Assembly: GCA_028278675.1 (NCBI GenBank)
Contig: JAQAJJ010000003.1
Span: forward strand, 63,042-127,041
Source: Candidatus Azophilus lithoversatilis
GTDB lineage: Bacteria; Pseudomonadota; Gammaproteobacteria; Pseudomonadales; Azotimanducaceae
Direction of reading: 5' to 3'
Length of the DNA stretch: 64,000 nt
A model generated the notes under the pieces. The model saw only the letters and a list, made by a program, of their open reading frames with translations. It searched no databases and was not told where the DNA came from. A program made the translations under genes and the position numbers. Below are positions 32,664 through 42,091 of this stretch, one piece after another (the stretch's first letter is position 1; each line of letters begins with the position of its first letter).

Positions 32664-32950
32664 CGGATATCCCGGAACTGACCGACGAACAGTTGAAGAG
32701 CGCGATACCCGCCCGTGTGCGTCGGCGTCTGATACAGGGGCGCTTCCAATCCGGATCAGACGTTGCCGCACTGCGTCGCTTCGTCGGGCTGACTCAGACC
32801 GAGTTTGCCAGGGCGGTCGAGATCAGTGTCCACACCTTGCGCAACTGGGAGCAAGGTCGAAGAAGGCCGGAAGGTCCTGCGATGGCCCTTCTCAAAATCG
32901 CGGCGCGTCATCCAAAGATCATTCGCGAGCAGCTCAACTCCGCCGCTTGA
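32660..32950 (+). CDS. XRE-family antitoxin paired with BrnT
   Basis: A 96-residue protein with a C-terminal helix-turn-helix (LTQTEFARAVEISVHTLRNW) close to HigA/NadS-type antitoxin regulators, preceded by a short N-terminal arm (ARVRRRLIQGRFQSG). It is translationally coupled to brnT and should both bind the toxin and repress the operon promoter. Length and motif are intact, so the module is probably functional. Confidence 0.85.
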   Translation: MTDIPELTDEQLKSAIPARVRRRLIQGRFQSGSDVAALRRFVGLTQTEFARAVEISVHTLRNWEQGRRRPEGPAMALLKIAARHPKIIREQLNSAA

Positions 32951-33046
32951 CGCAGTAGGGAAAGCAGTGGCCGTGGCGATCGTCCCGGATGGTCAGGCGC
33001 CTGTCCTACTTGAAAATCGACAAAGAAGACAGCGGAGGGGATTAGC

Positions 33047-34705
33047 ATGGGCCGCAGAGCCATCGGATTCTTGTTGGGGATGGCGCTGCTGCTCGGCGTT
33101 GCATGGATCTATCGCGCCGAGATCGCCATTTGGGGCATCGGCGCATTTGTGCAGTGGAGCCGGGACATTGGACCGAATCGGGAAGTCGCCTGGCAGCGGG
33201 GCCCTGAGCAGCCGGCACAGCCACCGTCCGAACGGCCACCGAACATCGTGCTCATCCTCGCCGACGACATGGGCTGGAACGACGTATCGACCAACGGCGG
33301 CGGGGCCGGCGGCGGCACGGTCGAGACGCCGCACATCGATGCCATCGCGCGCGGGGGCGTGAACTTCACCTCCGGCTACTCGGGCAACGGAACCTGCGCG
33401 CCGTCACGCGCGGCCATCCTCTCCGGCCGCTACGGGACCCGCTTCGGCTTTGAGTTCACGCCAACTCCCTCGCAGATGGCGCCCCTGCTTGGGCTGGCGC
33501 GCTCGAGGGACGATACGCCGCGGCGCGCCTCCATCCCGAATCCGGATTTCGAGCTTGTGGAGTGGGAGGACATGGGGATGCCGGCGAGCGAGATCACGCT
33601 GGCCGAGACGCTCCAGGCAGCCGGCTACCACAGGGTCCACATCGGCAAGTGGCATGTGGGCGAAAGCAACGGCATGGCAGCCTACGATCAGGGCTTTGAC
33701 GAGAGCCTGCTCATGGAAGGCGTGCTCTTTCTGCCGGAGGATCATCCGGACGCGGTGAATTCCAAGCAGGCATTCGATCCGATCGACACCTTCCTGTGGG
33801 CGATGGGCGGCTACGGGGTGAGGTACAACGGCGGCGAGGCGTTCGAGCCCGAAGGGCATGTGACGGACTACTACACTGACCAGGCCGTGCAGGTCATCGA
33901 GGCGAATCGCAACCGGCCCTTCTTCCTCTACCTCGCGCACTGGGCCATCCACACGCCGCTGCAATCCACCCGTGCGGACTACGACGCCTATCCGCACATC
34001 GAAAGCCACACGGAGCGCACCTATGCGGGCATGATTCGCGGGCTCGACCGGAGCGTCGGGCGGGTGCTCGATGCCCTTGGCGAGCAGGGGCTTGCGGACA
34101 ACACGCTGGTCATCTTCACGTCCGACAACGGTGGCGCCGGCTACCTGGGCCTGCCCGATGTGAACCAGCCGTTCCGCGGCTGGAAGATCACCTTCTTCGA
34201 GGGCGGCATCCACGTGCCGTTCATGATGCGCTGGCCAGCGCAGATCAGTCCGGAACAGACCTTTGCGGAACCGGTGCACCACTTTGACATCTACGCCACC
34301 GCTGCCGCCGCCGCCGGAGCGCCGATGCCGAACGACCGCGTCATGGACGGCGTCGATCTGCTGCCCCACGTGAGCGGTGAGGCCGCCGACGTCCCCCACG
34401 AGACGCTGTTCTGGACCCAGGACAACTATCGGGTGGTCCTGCACCGGGGCTGGAAGCTGCAGCGCAGCGGGCCGAACGATGAGTTTGCGTGGTTGTTTGA
34501 TTTGAACGTGGATCCGACCGAGCGGAACAACCTGGCGGACGCCCGGCCCGACAAGGTGAGCGAACTCGATGCCCTGCTCGCAGCCCATCTCGCCGAGCAG
34601 GTGCCGCCGCGCTGGCCCCATCGGGCCTCGAATCCGATATCAGTGGACAAGCACTTGAACCAGCCCGAAGCGCCGGACGACGAGTACATCTACTATCCGA
34701 ACTGA
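33047..34705 (+). CDS. Sulfatase (arylsulfatase-like), membrane-anchored or exported
   Basis: A 552-residue type I sulfatase. NIVLILADDMGWND binds calcium, and Cys117 in TCAPSRAAILSGRYG sits in the C-x-P-S-R motif converted to formylglycine; later IFTSDNGG and FFEGGIHVPFM complete the family pattern. A hydrophobic N-terminal helix (AIGFLLGMALLLGVAWIY) suggests export with a membrane anchor. It cleaves sulfate esters. Start ATG 33047 behind AGGGG. It precedes sulfotransferase genes nearby and converges with a solute symporter, hinting at sulfated-compound turnover. No formylglycine-generating enzyme is in the window. Confidence 0.9.
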   Translation: MGRRAIGFLLGMALLLGVAWIYRAEIAIWGIGAFVQWSRDIGPNREVAWQRGPEQPAQPPSERPPNIVLILADDMGWNDVSTNGGGAGGGTVETPHIDAIARGGVNFTSGYSGNGTCAPSRAAILSGRYGTRFGFEFTPTPSQMAPLLGLARSRDDTPRRASIPNPDFELVEWEDMGMPASEITLAETLQAAGYHRVHIGKWHVGESNGMAAYDQGFDESLLMEGVLFLPEDHPDAVNSKQAFDPIDTFLWAMGGYGVRYNGGEAFEPEGHVTDYYTDQAVQVIEANRNRPFFLYLAHWAIHTPLQSTRADYDAYPHIESHTERTYAGMIRGLDRSVGRVLDALGEQGLADNTLVIFTSDNGGAGYLGLPDVNQPFRGWKITFFEGGIHVPFMMRWPAQISPEQTFAEPVHHFDIYATAAAAAGAPMPNDRVMDGVDLLPHVSGEAADVPHETLFWTQDNYRVVLHRGWKLQRSGPNDEFAWLFDLNVDPTERNNLADARPDKVSELDALLAAHLAEQVPPRWPHRASNPISVDKHLNQPEAPDDEYIYYPN

Positions 34706-34732
34706 AGCGGCACGTGGTTCAGGCCATGCGCG

Positions 34733-36265
34733 TCAAGGTTGATCATTGGCATCCCAGCGCACACCAGCCGACTTGATGTCGCCTCCGGTCTCGATCGAGT
34801 GCCGCAGACTGCCGATGAGCGGTTGGACATTGCCTGTGGGGTCGGCGTTTCGGCGAGATGTTCGGGCCAGCAGGGCGTAGGTGGCGCAGGAGATGGCCAA
34901 GGCGGGAAACACCTCGTGCAGGTGGGCCGACCAGCCGCTTGCGAGCCAAGCCAACAGCACCGGCACCCCCGTGGCCATGGCCCCAAGCGCCGCGCGGGCT
35001 GAGCCGCGCCGCCAGTGCAGGCCGAATACGATGGCCGGGAAGAAGCACACGGCGTACAGGCTGCCCGAGAAAATCGTCAGCTCGATGATGCCGGCCGGCG
35101 GGTCCAGGGCCAGGGCGGCGGCGACGGCGGCAAAGCCAATGATGCCCACGCGCGTCCAGACCAACGGCCGCTTGGTCGGCTTGATGGTCTTGATGATGTC
35201 GTTGTAGAGCACCGAAGCCGCCACCAGCAGCACGCTGTCCATGGACGACATGGCGGCGGCCAGAATGGCGATGATGAGGAAGTCCGACACTGCCAGCGGA
35301 AAGACGCTGCGGTCGTTGATCAGCAGCGGAACGATGTTGTCGGTGTCGGTGACGCCCTCAACCAGGAAGTGGGCGTACATGCCGATGGGGTAGAGGCAGA
35401 ACTGCACCAAGGCGATCCCGGTGACGGACACCCACATGCCGACCTTCAGCGCCTGCTCGTCGCGCAGGGCGTAGAAGCGGGCCACTTGCCTGGGATCGAC
35501 CAGCAGCTTCAGGCTGCCGCTCAGGGCGATGCCCATGAGCACCACCAAGGGCACCGCGCCGCCAAACTCGAAGAGGATGGCGGTGTCCGCCCGCTCCCGC
35601 AGTTCCGGCAAAACGCTGACGCCGCCCGCCGCCCTGGTGACGAAGTAGAACATCAGCGCGGAGCCGGCAACCATCAGCAAGCCCTGGACCACGTCGGTGC
35701 GCACCACGGAGACGAAGCCGCCCACCGAGGTGTACAGCATGACGATGATCAGGGTGACGCCAATGGCGGCGGTGTAGGGAATCTGCAGAAAGTGCTGAAA
35801 CAAGGCACCTGCGCCTTTGAAGATGGCCATCAGGTAGAGCAGGCTGGAGGCGACCACCACCAACGCCGACACCAGCCGCAACGTTGGTGTCTTCGGGGCG
35901 AAGCGGGCGTGCAGCAGGTCCGGCAGGGTGAGGGCGTCCCAGTGGGCGGCGAAACGGCGCACCTTCGGTGCCACGGTGGTCCAAGCGAGCCAAGTGAAGA
36001 ACACCATGACCCCGGCGTAAGCCAGCCACGGCAGGCCGTAGTCGTAGCCCTTGCCGGCGTTGCCGATGTAGCTGTTGGTGCTGGCGTAGGTGGCGAAGAA
36101 GGAAACCCCGATGACAAAGCCGCCAGCGCTGCGCCCACCGACGTAGTAGCCCGAAACCCCCCGCGACCGCCGTCGGCCCAGGTTGGCGTGATGCAGCAGC
36201 AGGCCGGTGTAGGCCAGCAGCAGCAGCCCGGCCAGCCAGTGCTCGGTCCACCAATCGAGGGTCAC
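34733..36265 (-). CDS. Sodium:solute symporter family transporter
   Basis: A 510-residue protein with about 13 membrane helices and the SSS-family traits GVSFFATYASTNSYIGNAG and, in a later helix, AAAMSSMDSVLLVAASVLYND, which carries the conserved Na-site serines. It imports an organic solute with sodium. The C-terminal ~30 residues are soluble. Start GTG 36265. Convergent with the sulfatase gene (27 bp gap), so uptake of a desulfated product is possible but speculative. Confidence 0.9.
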   Translation of the reverse strand: MTLDWWTEHWLAGLLLLAYTGLLLHHANLGRRRSRGVSGYYVGGRSAGGFVIGVSFFATYASTNSYIGNAGKGYDYGLPWLAYAGVMVFFTWLAWTTVAPKVRRFAAHWDALTLPDLLHARFAPKTPTLRLVSALVVVASSLLYLMAIFKGAGALFQHFLQIPYTAAIGVTLIIVMLYTSVGGFVSVVRTDVVQGLLMVAGSALMFYFVTRAAGGVSVLPELRERADTAILFEFGGAVPLVVLMGIALSGSLKLLVDPRQVARFYALRDEQALKVGMWVSVTGIALVQFCLYPIGMYAHFLVEGVTDTDNIVPLLINDRSVFPLAVSDFLIIAILAAAMSSMDSVLLVAASVLYNDIIKTIKPTKRPLVWTRVGIIGFAAVAAALALDPPAGIIELTIFSGSLYAVCFFPAIVFGLHWRRGSARAALGAMATGVPVLLAWLASGWSAHLHEVFPALAISCATYALLARTSRRNADPTGNVQPLIGSLRHSIETGGDIKSAGVRWDANDQP

Positions 36266-36351
36266 GCCGGTCCCACCGCACCCGCGCAGCGAAGACCGCC
36301 GTGGTGTCCAGGTTCAGAAACACATCGGAAACTTCCATACCCAACACGCGC

Positions 36352-36375
36352 GGAGTTTCGCGTTAGCGAAACTCC
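36352..36375. repeat. Dispersed palindrome GGAGTTTCGC-N4-GCGAAACTCC, copy 3
   Basis: Perfect 10 bp arms at 36352-36361 and 36366-36375 around GTTA. A second hairpin (CGCACCCGC/GCGGGTGCG, 36379-36399) follows at once, as in other REP-like clusters. Confidence 0.75.
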
Positions 36376-36547
36376 AAACGCACCCGCGCAGCGGGTGCGC
36401 TGGTTCACCTCAACGCCGATTGCCGTTATGCTTCCAAAAACGCGACGCGGCCCCACTTTGGGAGGCCTGCCCATTCGGCGGGCTTCCCCACTGACGGAAT
36501 CGGAGCTATCGACAGGCTCGCAACGCCCAACCAATCCGTGGCTTCCC

Positions 36548-36730
36548 ATGCGCTACCTCATTCAGTTCGTCGTTCCCGCGCTCATTCTCATCGCCGTCAT
36601 CGCCATCGTCAGCCGCAGCCGCAGGCAGGGCGATGATGATGATGGCCGAGGCGTCTTCCTGACGCTTCTGGTCATCGGCGCGGTGGCTGCGGTCGCAATT
36701 CTATTCGCGATTCAAGGGTATTTGGATTAG
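36548..36730 (+). CDS. Small two-helix membrane protein
   Basis: A 60-residue protein: first membrane helix IQFVVPALILIAVIAIV, a charged loop RSRRQGDDDDGRG, second helix FLTLLVIGAVAAVAILF. The regular two-helix plan and clean composition support a real gene although the ribosome site is weak. It sits 32 bp before the tandem sulfotransferase gene on the same strand. No function can be assigned. Confidence 0.65.
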   Translation: MRYLIQFVVPALILIAVIAIVSRSRRQGDDDDGRGVFLTLLVIGAVAAVAILFAIQGYLD

Positions 36731-36762
36731 GGAGAGGAAACGAACGCTCTGCCCGTAACCTC

Positions 36763-38421
36763 ATGAACCGGAACCTCATCATCACTGGCATACCGCGTTC
36801 CGGCAGCACCTTGACCTGCTCCCTGCTCGACCGCCTGCCGGATGTGGTGGCCCTCAACGAAACCATGAACGTCGGCGACCTGCTGGCCCTGCCGGATGCC
36901 GACTCCCGGGTCCGGGCCATTGCGGACTACTTTGCCGAGACGCGCCGGACCATTGATCGAGCCGGCAAGGTGCCCCGGCTTCGGGTTGCCGGGTCCGAGG
37001 ACAACATGTTTCTCTCCGAGACTCCGACCGGGCGCCAGTCCGCCAAGCGCGGCAATGCCTTGGCCGACGTCGGCAAGGTGCTGCCTGCCGGCTATTGGCT
37101 GGCCCTGAAGCACTTGAACGCCTTTGCCGCCCTATTGCCGGAACTGCGGCATCGTTTTGACTGCTTCGCCCTGGTGCGCAACCCGTTGGCGACCTTGGCG
37201 TCCTGGCATACGCTGGACCATCCCATGAAGCACGGCCACATGCCGGTGGCGGAGGCGCTTGATGAGCGGCTCGCCGAGCGTCTTGCCGGCATTGACGAGG
37301 GTCGCGAGCGTCGATTGGCACTGCTCGACTGGTACTACCGGCGCTTCACGGATTTCTTGGCGGCGGGACGCATCCAACGTTACGAGGACATCGTGGCCAC
37401 CAACGGCGGCTGCCTGGCCGAAGTCCTGCCATCGGCAAGCGACCTGCCGGTCTTTCTGCGGGAGTCGCTTGAGGGCCGCAACGAGAGCCTTCTCTACGGT
37501 GCGGCGGCGCAGGCGAAAGCGGATGCCAATGCGCTGCTCAAGGACCGGGGCCACGCTTGCTGGCGCGTCCATGATCCCGCCGATGTCAGGGCGTTGCTGG
37601 GCGTCTATGGAAAACGGGCCGCGGCGCCGCAGGCGGCCGAAGACGCCGTGCCGGGCGCGGATGAAACGCAGGGCTATCGGCCGCAGGTGAGCTTCATGGT
37701 CGTGGGTGCGCAAAAGTGCGGCACGTCGGCGCTGTGGCGGTATCTTGGCGCTCATCCCCAAGTGGGCATGTCCTCGCCGAAGGAGGTGCAACTGTTCAGT
37801 GGTCCCGACTACTCGCCCGAATGGTCTCCCCAGGAGATCGATCAACGCTACGCGCCTTGGTTCCGGCACTGCCCCCAAGCGGAGGTCCGCGGCGAGGTGA
37901 CGCCAATCTACCTGTTCTTCCCTGAAGTGGCGGCCGAATTGAAGCGCTACAACCCGGATTTAAAGTTGATCGTGCTGCTGCGCGACGCTGCGGAGCGGGC
38001 CGTATCCAACTATTACATGCAGCGCGCTAGAGGCAAGGAGAAGGCGCCCCTTTGGATGGCGCTGCTGGCCGAGCCCTGGCGCTTGCGGCGTTGCGCCAAC
38101 CCCCGCGAATGGGGCTCGCCAACCCGCGTGTGCAGCTACCGCGCCCGGGGCCTTTACAGCCTGCAACTGCGCAACCTGCATCGGCACTTCCCCCGCCAGC
38201 AAGTGCTCATCGTGCGCAGCCGCGACCTGCAGCAGGACCACGAGGCCGTGCTGCGCCGGGTCTTCGCCTTCCTGGGCGTCGCCGAGAATGTGGAGATTCC
38301 TGAGCGCACCGCGATGCCCGGGGACCGGCACGGCAAGCGCCGGCATCGGATCCTGTCGGCCTTGCTTCGGCTGAGCTATCTGGCCGAACGATGGCGGGCG
38401 CGGGGGCTGTACGAACTATGA
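36763..38421 (+). CDS. Tandem (two-domain) sulfotransferase
   Basis: 552 residues with two sulfotransferase domains in one chain. The first (1-~300) opens LIITGIPRSGSTLTCSLLD, the PAPS 5'-phosphosulfate loop. The second starts near residue 309 with FMVVGAQKCGTSALWRYLGA, followed by the typical KEVQLF, LIVLLRDAAERAVSNYY (3'-phosphate binding) and DRHGKRRH end. Each domain belongs to a different sulfotransferase subgroup. They move sulfate from PAPS to a sugar, lipid or other hydroxyl. A glycosyltransferase with its own sulfotransferase-like domain follows 13 bp on, which points to a sulfated glycan or glycolipid. Confidence 0.85.
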   Translation: MNRNLIITGIPRSGSTLTCSLLDRLPDVVALNETMNVGDLLALPDADSRVRAIADYFAETRRTIDRAGKVPRLRVAGSEDNMFLSETPTGRQSAKRGNALADVGKVLPAGYWLALKHLNAFAALLPELRHRFDCFALVRNPLATLASWHTLDHPMKHGHMPVAEALDERLAERLAGIDEGRERRLALLDWYYRRFTDFLAAGRIQRYEDIVATNGGCLAEVLPSASDLPVFLRESLEGRNESLLYGAAAQAKADANALLKDRGHACWRVHDPADVRALLGVYGKRAAAPQAAEDAVPGADETQGYRPQVSFMVVGAQKCGTSALWRYLGAHPQVGMSSPKEVQLFSGPDYSPEWSPQEIDQRYAPWFRHCPQAEVRGEVTPIYLFFPEVAAELKRYNPDLKLIVLLRDAAERAVSNYYMQRARGKEKAPLWMALLAEPWRLRRCANPREWGSPTRVCSYRARGLYSLQLRNLHRHFPRQQVLIVRSRDLQQDHEAVLRRVFAFLGVAENVEIPERTAMPGDRHGKRRHRILSALLRLSYLAERWRARGLYEL

Positions 38422-38434
38422 AGGGCACCAGCCC

Positions 38435-40447
38435 TTGACCCGGTGTCCGCCGGCTTGCGTCTTGGTCGCAGGAGACTACGGGGTGGAAGGTTCCGCACTG
38501 CCGCAGTGGCTCGAAGACCAAGGCTTCCATAGCCCGCCCTTAAGCCAATCAAATGACGCCTTGCGCATCAACAGGGAATTTCCGGCCACTTTGGGCTGTC
38601 GCTGGTGGGATCCCGAACCGCTCCCGGACGGCTGTTTCTCAAACTCGGCGGCCGTGAGGGCGCAGGCTGAAATTGGCACCTTGCTCGATCAGTTGGCGGA
38701 TGCCGACGGCGATGTCCTGCTCCAGGATGCGTCCTTTGCCCGCTTGGGGCCGCTGTGGCTGGAGGAACTCAAGGCGCGCTTTGAGCCGGTTGTGATCGTG
38801 CGGGTTCTGAGCCGGGCGGATGCTGCCTTCCAAGCGTTGTCCCCGAGCGCTTTGGGGGACGCCGAAGAACCGTCCACCGCCGGCCGAAGCCGCTTTGATT
38901 TGTTGTGGCTGCATTGCAATCTGGAGCTTGAGCGCTGGACGCGCGGCGAGCGGCGGTTGCTCGTGGCTTGCGAAGAGCTCGCGCAATCGCCGCAAGAGGG
39001 CAGTCGCCAGCTGCGCTTGGCACTTGAACAGGCGTTGGGTCGTGAGATGCAGGTGCTCGATGCGCCCGCCTTGCCGGTCGTGCGTACCACTGCGGAGCCC
39101 GTGCCTTCCGACCGCGACCGGGCGCTTGAGCGCATCTATCAAGCCTTGAGCGCGCGTCCCGAGGACGAAGACGCAAAAGACTGCCTGGACGCAGCCTGGG
39201 AGCAACTGCAGGTGGGGGTTCCGGCTGCGCACCAAGCGTTCGGCGCTTCCGCCGATGTCGAGTTATTCCACGGGGCGCGATTGCAGCGTTTTGTTGGCTT
39301 GTGCGAATACTCGCCCCAGTTTCCGAACGTCTCGCCCGTGCGCAGGATCGCGGACCGAGTCGTGCGCCGCCTTCGGCGCCGCCGCAGACCGCAGCCTGAG
39401 GATCCGCCCTTCCTTTTCATATCCGGCAACCCGGCTGCGCGGAGCCATCTCTACCGGGTGAGGAACCCGATAGAAGGCTTGCATCGCTTGGGTGCGCCCG
39501 CCTGCTGGATTTCGGCGAAGATGCTTGGGCGTTGCGACGTTGAAGCCATCAATGCCCGTTGCGTCATCCTGCATCGATGCGTCGAGCATGAGGCCATCGA
39601 CGCGCTCATCCACCGGTGCCGAAGGCTGGGGGTGCCGGTCGGCTACGACATCGACGATCTGATCTTCGATGCCAAACTCATCCGCGCAGGCGGCATTCAC
39701 TTCATCGCCAAACTGCCGGAACCGGAGCGCGAGGCCTGGATTGGAAGCACCCGCGGACACCGGCGTCTGATGGCGGCAGCGGACTTTTGCCTGACGCCCA
39801 CCAAGGCGCTGGCCGAGCACGCCCGCCGGGTCAACCCGCAGGTGCGAGTCATCGAAAACGGCTTCAGTGCGGAGGTGTTGGCGCTGTCGGACCTGTGGCG
39901 CAGCCGCGGCTTCCCCAACGGCCACCCGCGGGTGGGCTACGCCAGCGGCACCGCCACCCATGAGGCTGACTTTGCAACCATCGCTCGACCCCTTGCGCAG
40001 GCACTCAAGCGCCAGCCGAACCTAGGCTTCACCTTGGTGGGCAGCTTGGATCTGGCACCCTACGAAAATCTGCTGCCGGCAGCGCAGTTGGAACAGCGCC
40101 CGCTGGTTGAGCACGTCAACCTCGCCCACGAACTGGCGCGGTTCGACATCAACCTGATCCCGCTGCAGTCCAACCCCTTCTGCGATGCCAAGAGTCCCCT
40201 CAAGTACTTCGAAGCGGCCTTGGTCGGCGTCCCGTCCGTTGCGGTAGCCAATCCCACCTACGAGGCACTGATCAGGCATGGGGAGAATGGCCTGTTGGCG
40301 CATTCGGGGGATGAATGGGCGGCGAACATCGCCTCGTTGGCCACCGATGCGAAATTACGGATGCGACAAGCGGCATTGGCGCGAGAAGAGTGCGTGGCGA
40401 GGTTTCATGCCGACCGGCTTGCGGAGAAGTATCTGGCCCTACCCTGA
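38435..40447 (+). CDS. Glycosyltransferase with N-terminal sulfotransferase-like domain
   Basis: A 670-residue protein. Residues ~95-215 (SFARLGPLWLEELKARFEPV, VVIVRVLSRADAAFQAL, WLHCNLELERWTRGERRLLV) follow the pattern of sulfotransferase-like domains seen in polysaccharide proteins, but I see no PRSGTS loop, so that domain may be inactive. Residues ~320-670 are a GT4-like GT-B transferase: VGYDIDDLIFDAKLI, HPRVGYASGTATHEADF, INLIPLQSNPFCDAKSPLKY and EAALVGVPSVAVANPTYEAL. TTG 38435 behind AAGGG is the proposed start; no better one is available. Probably in one operon with the tandem sulfotransferase. Confidence 0.75.
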   Translation: MTRCPPACVLVAGDYGVEGSALPQWLEDQGFHSPPLSQSNDALRINREFPATLGCRWWDPEPLPDGCFSNSAAVRAQAEIGTLLDQLADADGDVLLQDASFARLGPLWLEELKARFEPVVIVRVLSRADAAFQALSPSALGDAEEPSTAGRSRFDLLWLHCNLELERWTRGERRLLVACEELAQSPQEGSRQLRLALEQALGREMQVLDAPALPVVRTTAEPVPSDRDRALERIYQALSARPEDEDAKDCLDAAWEQLQVGVPAAHQAFGASADVELFHGARLQRFVGLCEYSPQFPNVSPVRRIADRVVRRLRRRRRPQPEDPPFLFISGNPAARSHLYRVRNPIEGLHRLGAPACWISAKMLGRCDVEAINARCVILHRCVEHEAIDALIHRCRRLGVPVGYDIDDLIFDAKLIRAGGIHFIAKLPEPEREAWIGSTRGHRRLMAAADFCLTPTKALAEHARRVNPQVRVIENGFSAEVLALSDLWRSRGFPNGHPRVGYASGTATHEADFATIARPLAQALKRQPNLGFTLVGSLDLAPYENLLPAAQLEQRPLVEHVNLAHELARFDINLIPLQSNPFCDAKSPLKYFEAALVGVPSVAVANPTYEALIRHGENGLLAHSGDEWAANIASLATDAKLRMRQAALAREECVARFHADRLAEKYLALP

Positions 40448-40482
40448 CGAACTGCGGCGTCCCGTGCTCGCTTTGGGGCGGC

Positions 40483-41466
40483 TCACCAGATGCTGTGGAT
40501 GTTGCCGAGAATTTCGTGGAAGGCCCGCCTCTCCTTGGTCAAGCTGTGTTGGCGGACCGTTTCCTCGGCCCGACGGCGCAGCGCTTTGCGGGCCTTTGGG
40601 TAGAGCGCCAAGGCGTGGATGGTGGCGGCGGTCAGGACGTGCGGCTCGGCGGGGGCGATGAGGCAGTTTTGCTGGTTGTGGCAGAAGCTCCGATTGCCGA
40701 TGCAGTCCAGGGTCACCACGACGCTGCCGCAGGCCATCGCCTCCAAGGCGGGTAGGTAAAAGCCCTCTTCCGCATTGGGGAGACAGACCGTCACCTCCGC
40801 ACCCGCCAAGGCGGCCAGGAATTGTTGACGAGGCAGGAAGTCCCGCAGCAGTTGATGCGGCACTTTGGCGTCGGCAAGGTGTTTCGACAAGGTGTTTGCC
40901 AGATCCGGGCGCTTGTAGCCGACCACGATGACGGAGCGGCGCCGGCGGGGCAGCAAATCGGCCGCGAAGCGGTGCAGAGCGACAACGGGCGGCGTATGCA
41001 TGCCGTTGGCGATGGTGAACACCGGACCGTTGACTTGGCCGGTGGCGCTGAGCGCCTCCGCCACGGCTTCGCTGACGCAGATGCGCACCGCCTTCTGCCT
41101 CAGGTAGCCGTGCAGTTCGGTGTCCTCGTGGGCGTGGCGAACGTGCTGAATCAAATTGATGCGCGGGTTGGGCAAGACGTCCAGGCCGCTGTCGATGAGG
41201 TAGCGCCAGTCCAGCCCGGCGAGAAAGAGAACATCTTCGCGGCTCGGTCGCCAGCGTTCCGCGTAAGCCCCCTTCTTGGGAGGCCAAAGGCGATGTTGGT
41301 CGGGGTGGGGTGATGCGCCGGGTTCGGCGGTGAAACTGATGCGGGGGGCGTATCCGGGCAGGTGCCGAACATGGTCAAAGTAGTGGGCATGCTTGAGGTG
41401 GCCCCCGGTCAGGCGTAGAAAGTGGCGGTGAAACCAGACCGTCGTTGCGTCCTTCCCTGCCGTCAT
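40483..41466 (-). CDS. Glycosyltransferase, GT4-like
   Basis: A 327-residue protein whose C-terminal half shows GT-B features: RSVIVVGYKRPDLANTLSKH, AGAEVTVCLPNAEEGFYLPA and LEAMACGSVVVTLDCIGNRS, the last two being the donor-sugar binding region. The N-terminal half is variable as usual. ATG 41466 has AGGA 9 nt upstream; the longer frame to 41574 is poor. It is convergent with the fusion glycosyltransferase (35 bp between stops), so the two may serve the same glycan but are transcribed apart. Confidence 0.8.
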   Translation of the reverse strand: MTAGKDATTVWFHRHFLRLTGGHLKHAHYFDHVRHLPGYAPRISFTAEPGASPHPDQHRLWPPKKGAYAERWRPSREDVLFLAGLDWRYLIDSGLDVLPNPRINLIQHVRHAHEDTELHGYLRQKAVRICVSEAVAEALSATGQVNGPVFTIANGMHTPPVVALHRFAADLLPRRRRSVIVVGYKRPDLANTLSKHLADAKVPHQLLRDFLPRQQFLAALAGAEVTVCLPNAEEGFYLPALEAMACGSVVVTLDCIGNRSFCHNQQNCLIAPAEPHVLTAATIHALALYPKARKALRRRAEETVRQHSLTKERRAFHEILGNIHSIW

Positions 41467-42091
41467 GGCGATTGTCCTGCAAGCTCTAGGCCCCTTCGGA
41501 CAGTCTATGCCAAAGCGGAGCGGGGTGCCCATCCGCGCAGCAGTCAATAGTCGATTTTGGCGACGCCCATGCACACGATACCCTGAAGTTCCGCAAAGAA
41601 CCTGACAAACGTGGGAGTTGAACTGCTGAAGGCACAGCCTTCAGTGCTGCTGCCGCTGCGGATGTCCACTTGTCCGCCCTTGGTCGTCGATCGGCTGATC
41701 GGTCTCGCCGGCAGATCCGAAAATCCGCTCAGGACGATGGAGAAAGACAGCAGGCTCCCGCCGCGAATGGCGCTTGCTGAGTTGGACAGTGACCGCAAGA
41801 AGACCGGGGAGGTCGTGGAGAAGTTGGCAGACCCGGATTTTTTGTATGGCTGGAGCGCGAGGGCGACCCGTCCAAACAGGAACGGTACCGCGCGGCGACG
41901 ATTGTTGCTGATCGCTTATGCGCAGCCGTAGCTAATCCAATGCGGAGGTGGCTTGACGTTGACTTCGGCAAAGCCAGCGATGGACACCCGCCGCGCCGTC
42001 GTCACTCGAACGGCCTTCATCGAGCAGACGCGGTACGCGGTGCGGGAGCCAGCGCTGACATGCCAGCGCCGCACCGCGCTTTCGTGAGTTC
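41467..42091. other. Intergenic region without a supported gene
   Basis: About 625 bp. A minus-strand frame is open from about 41915 to 41544 (contains LLSFSIVLSGFSDLPARP and FVRFFAELQGIVCMG) but lacks a good start and any family match. An inverted repeat CGCGGTGCGG/CCGCACCGCG at 42036-42078 lies just downstream of the small gene at 42092-42211 and could help end its transcript. Confidence 0.4.

Noticed and set aside
41544..41915. Minus-strand gene in the spacer before the small peptide
   Set aside because: Open frame without a good start, ribosome site or recognisable motif.
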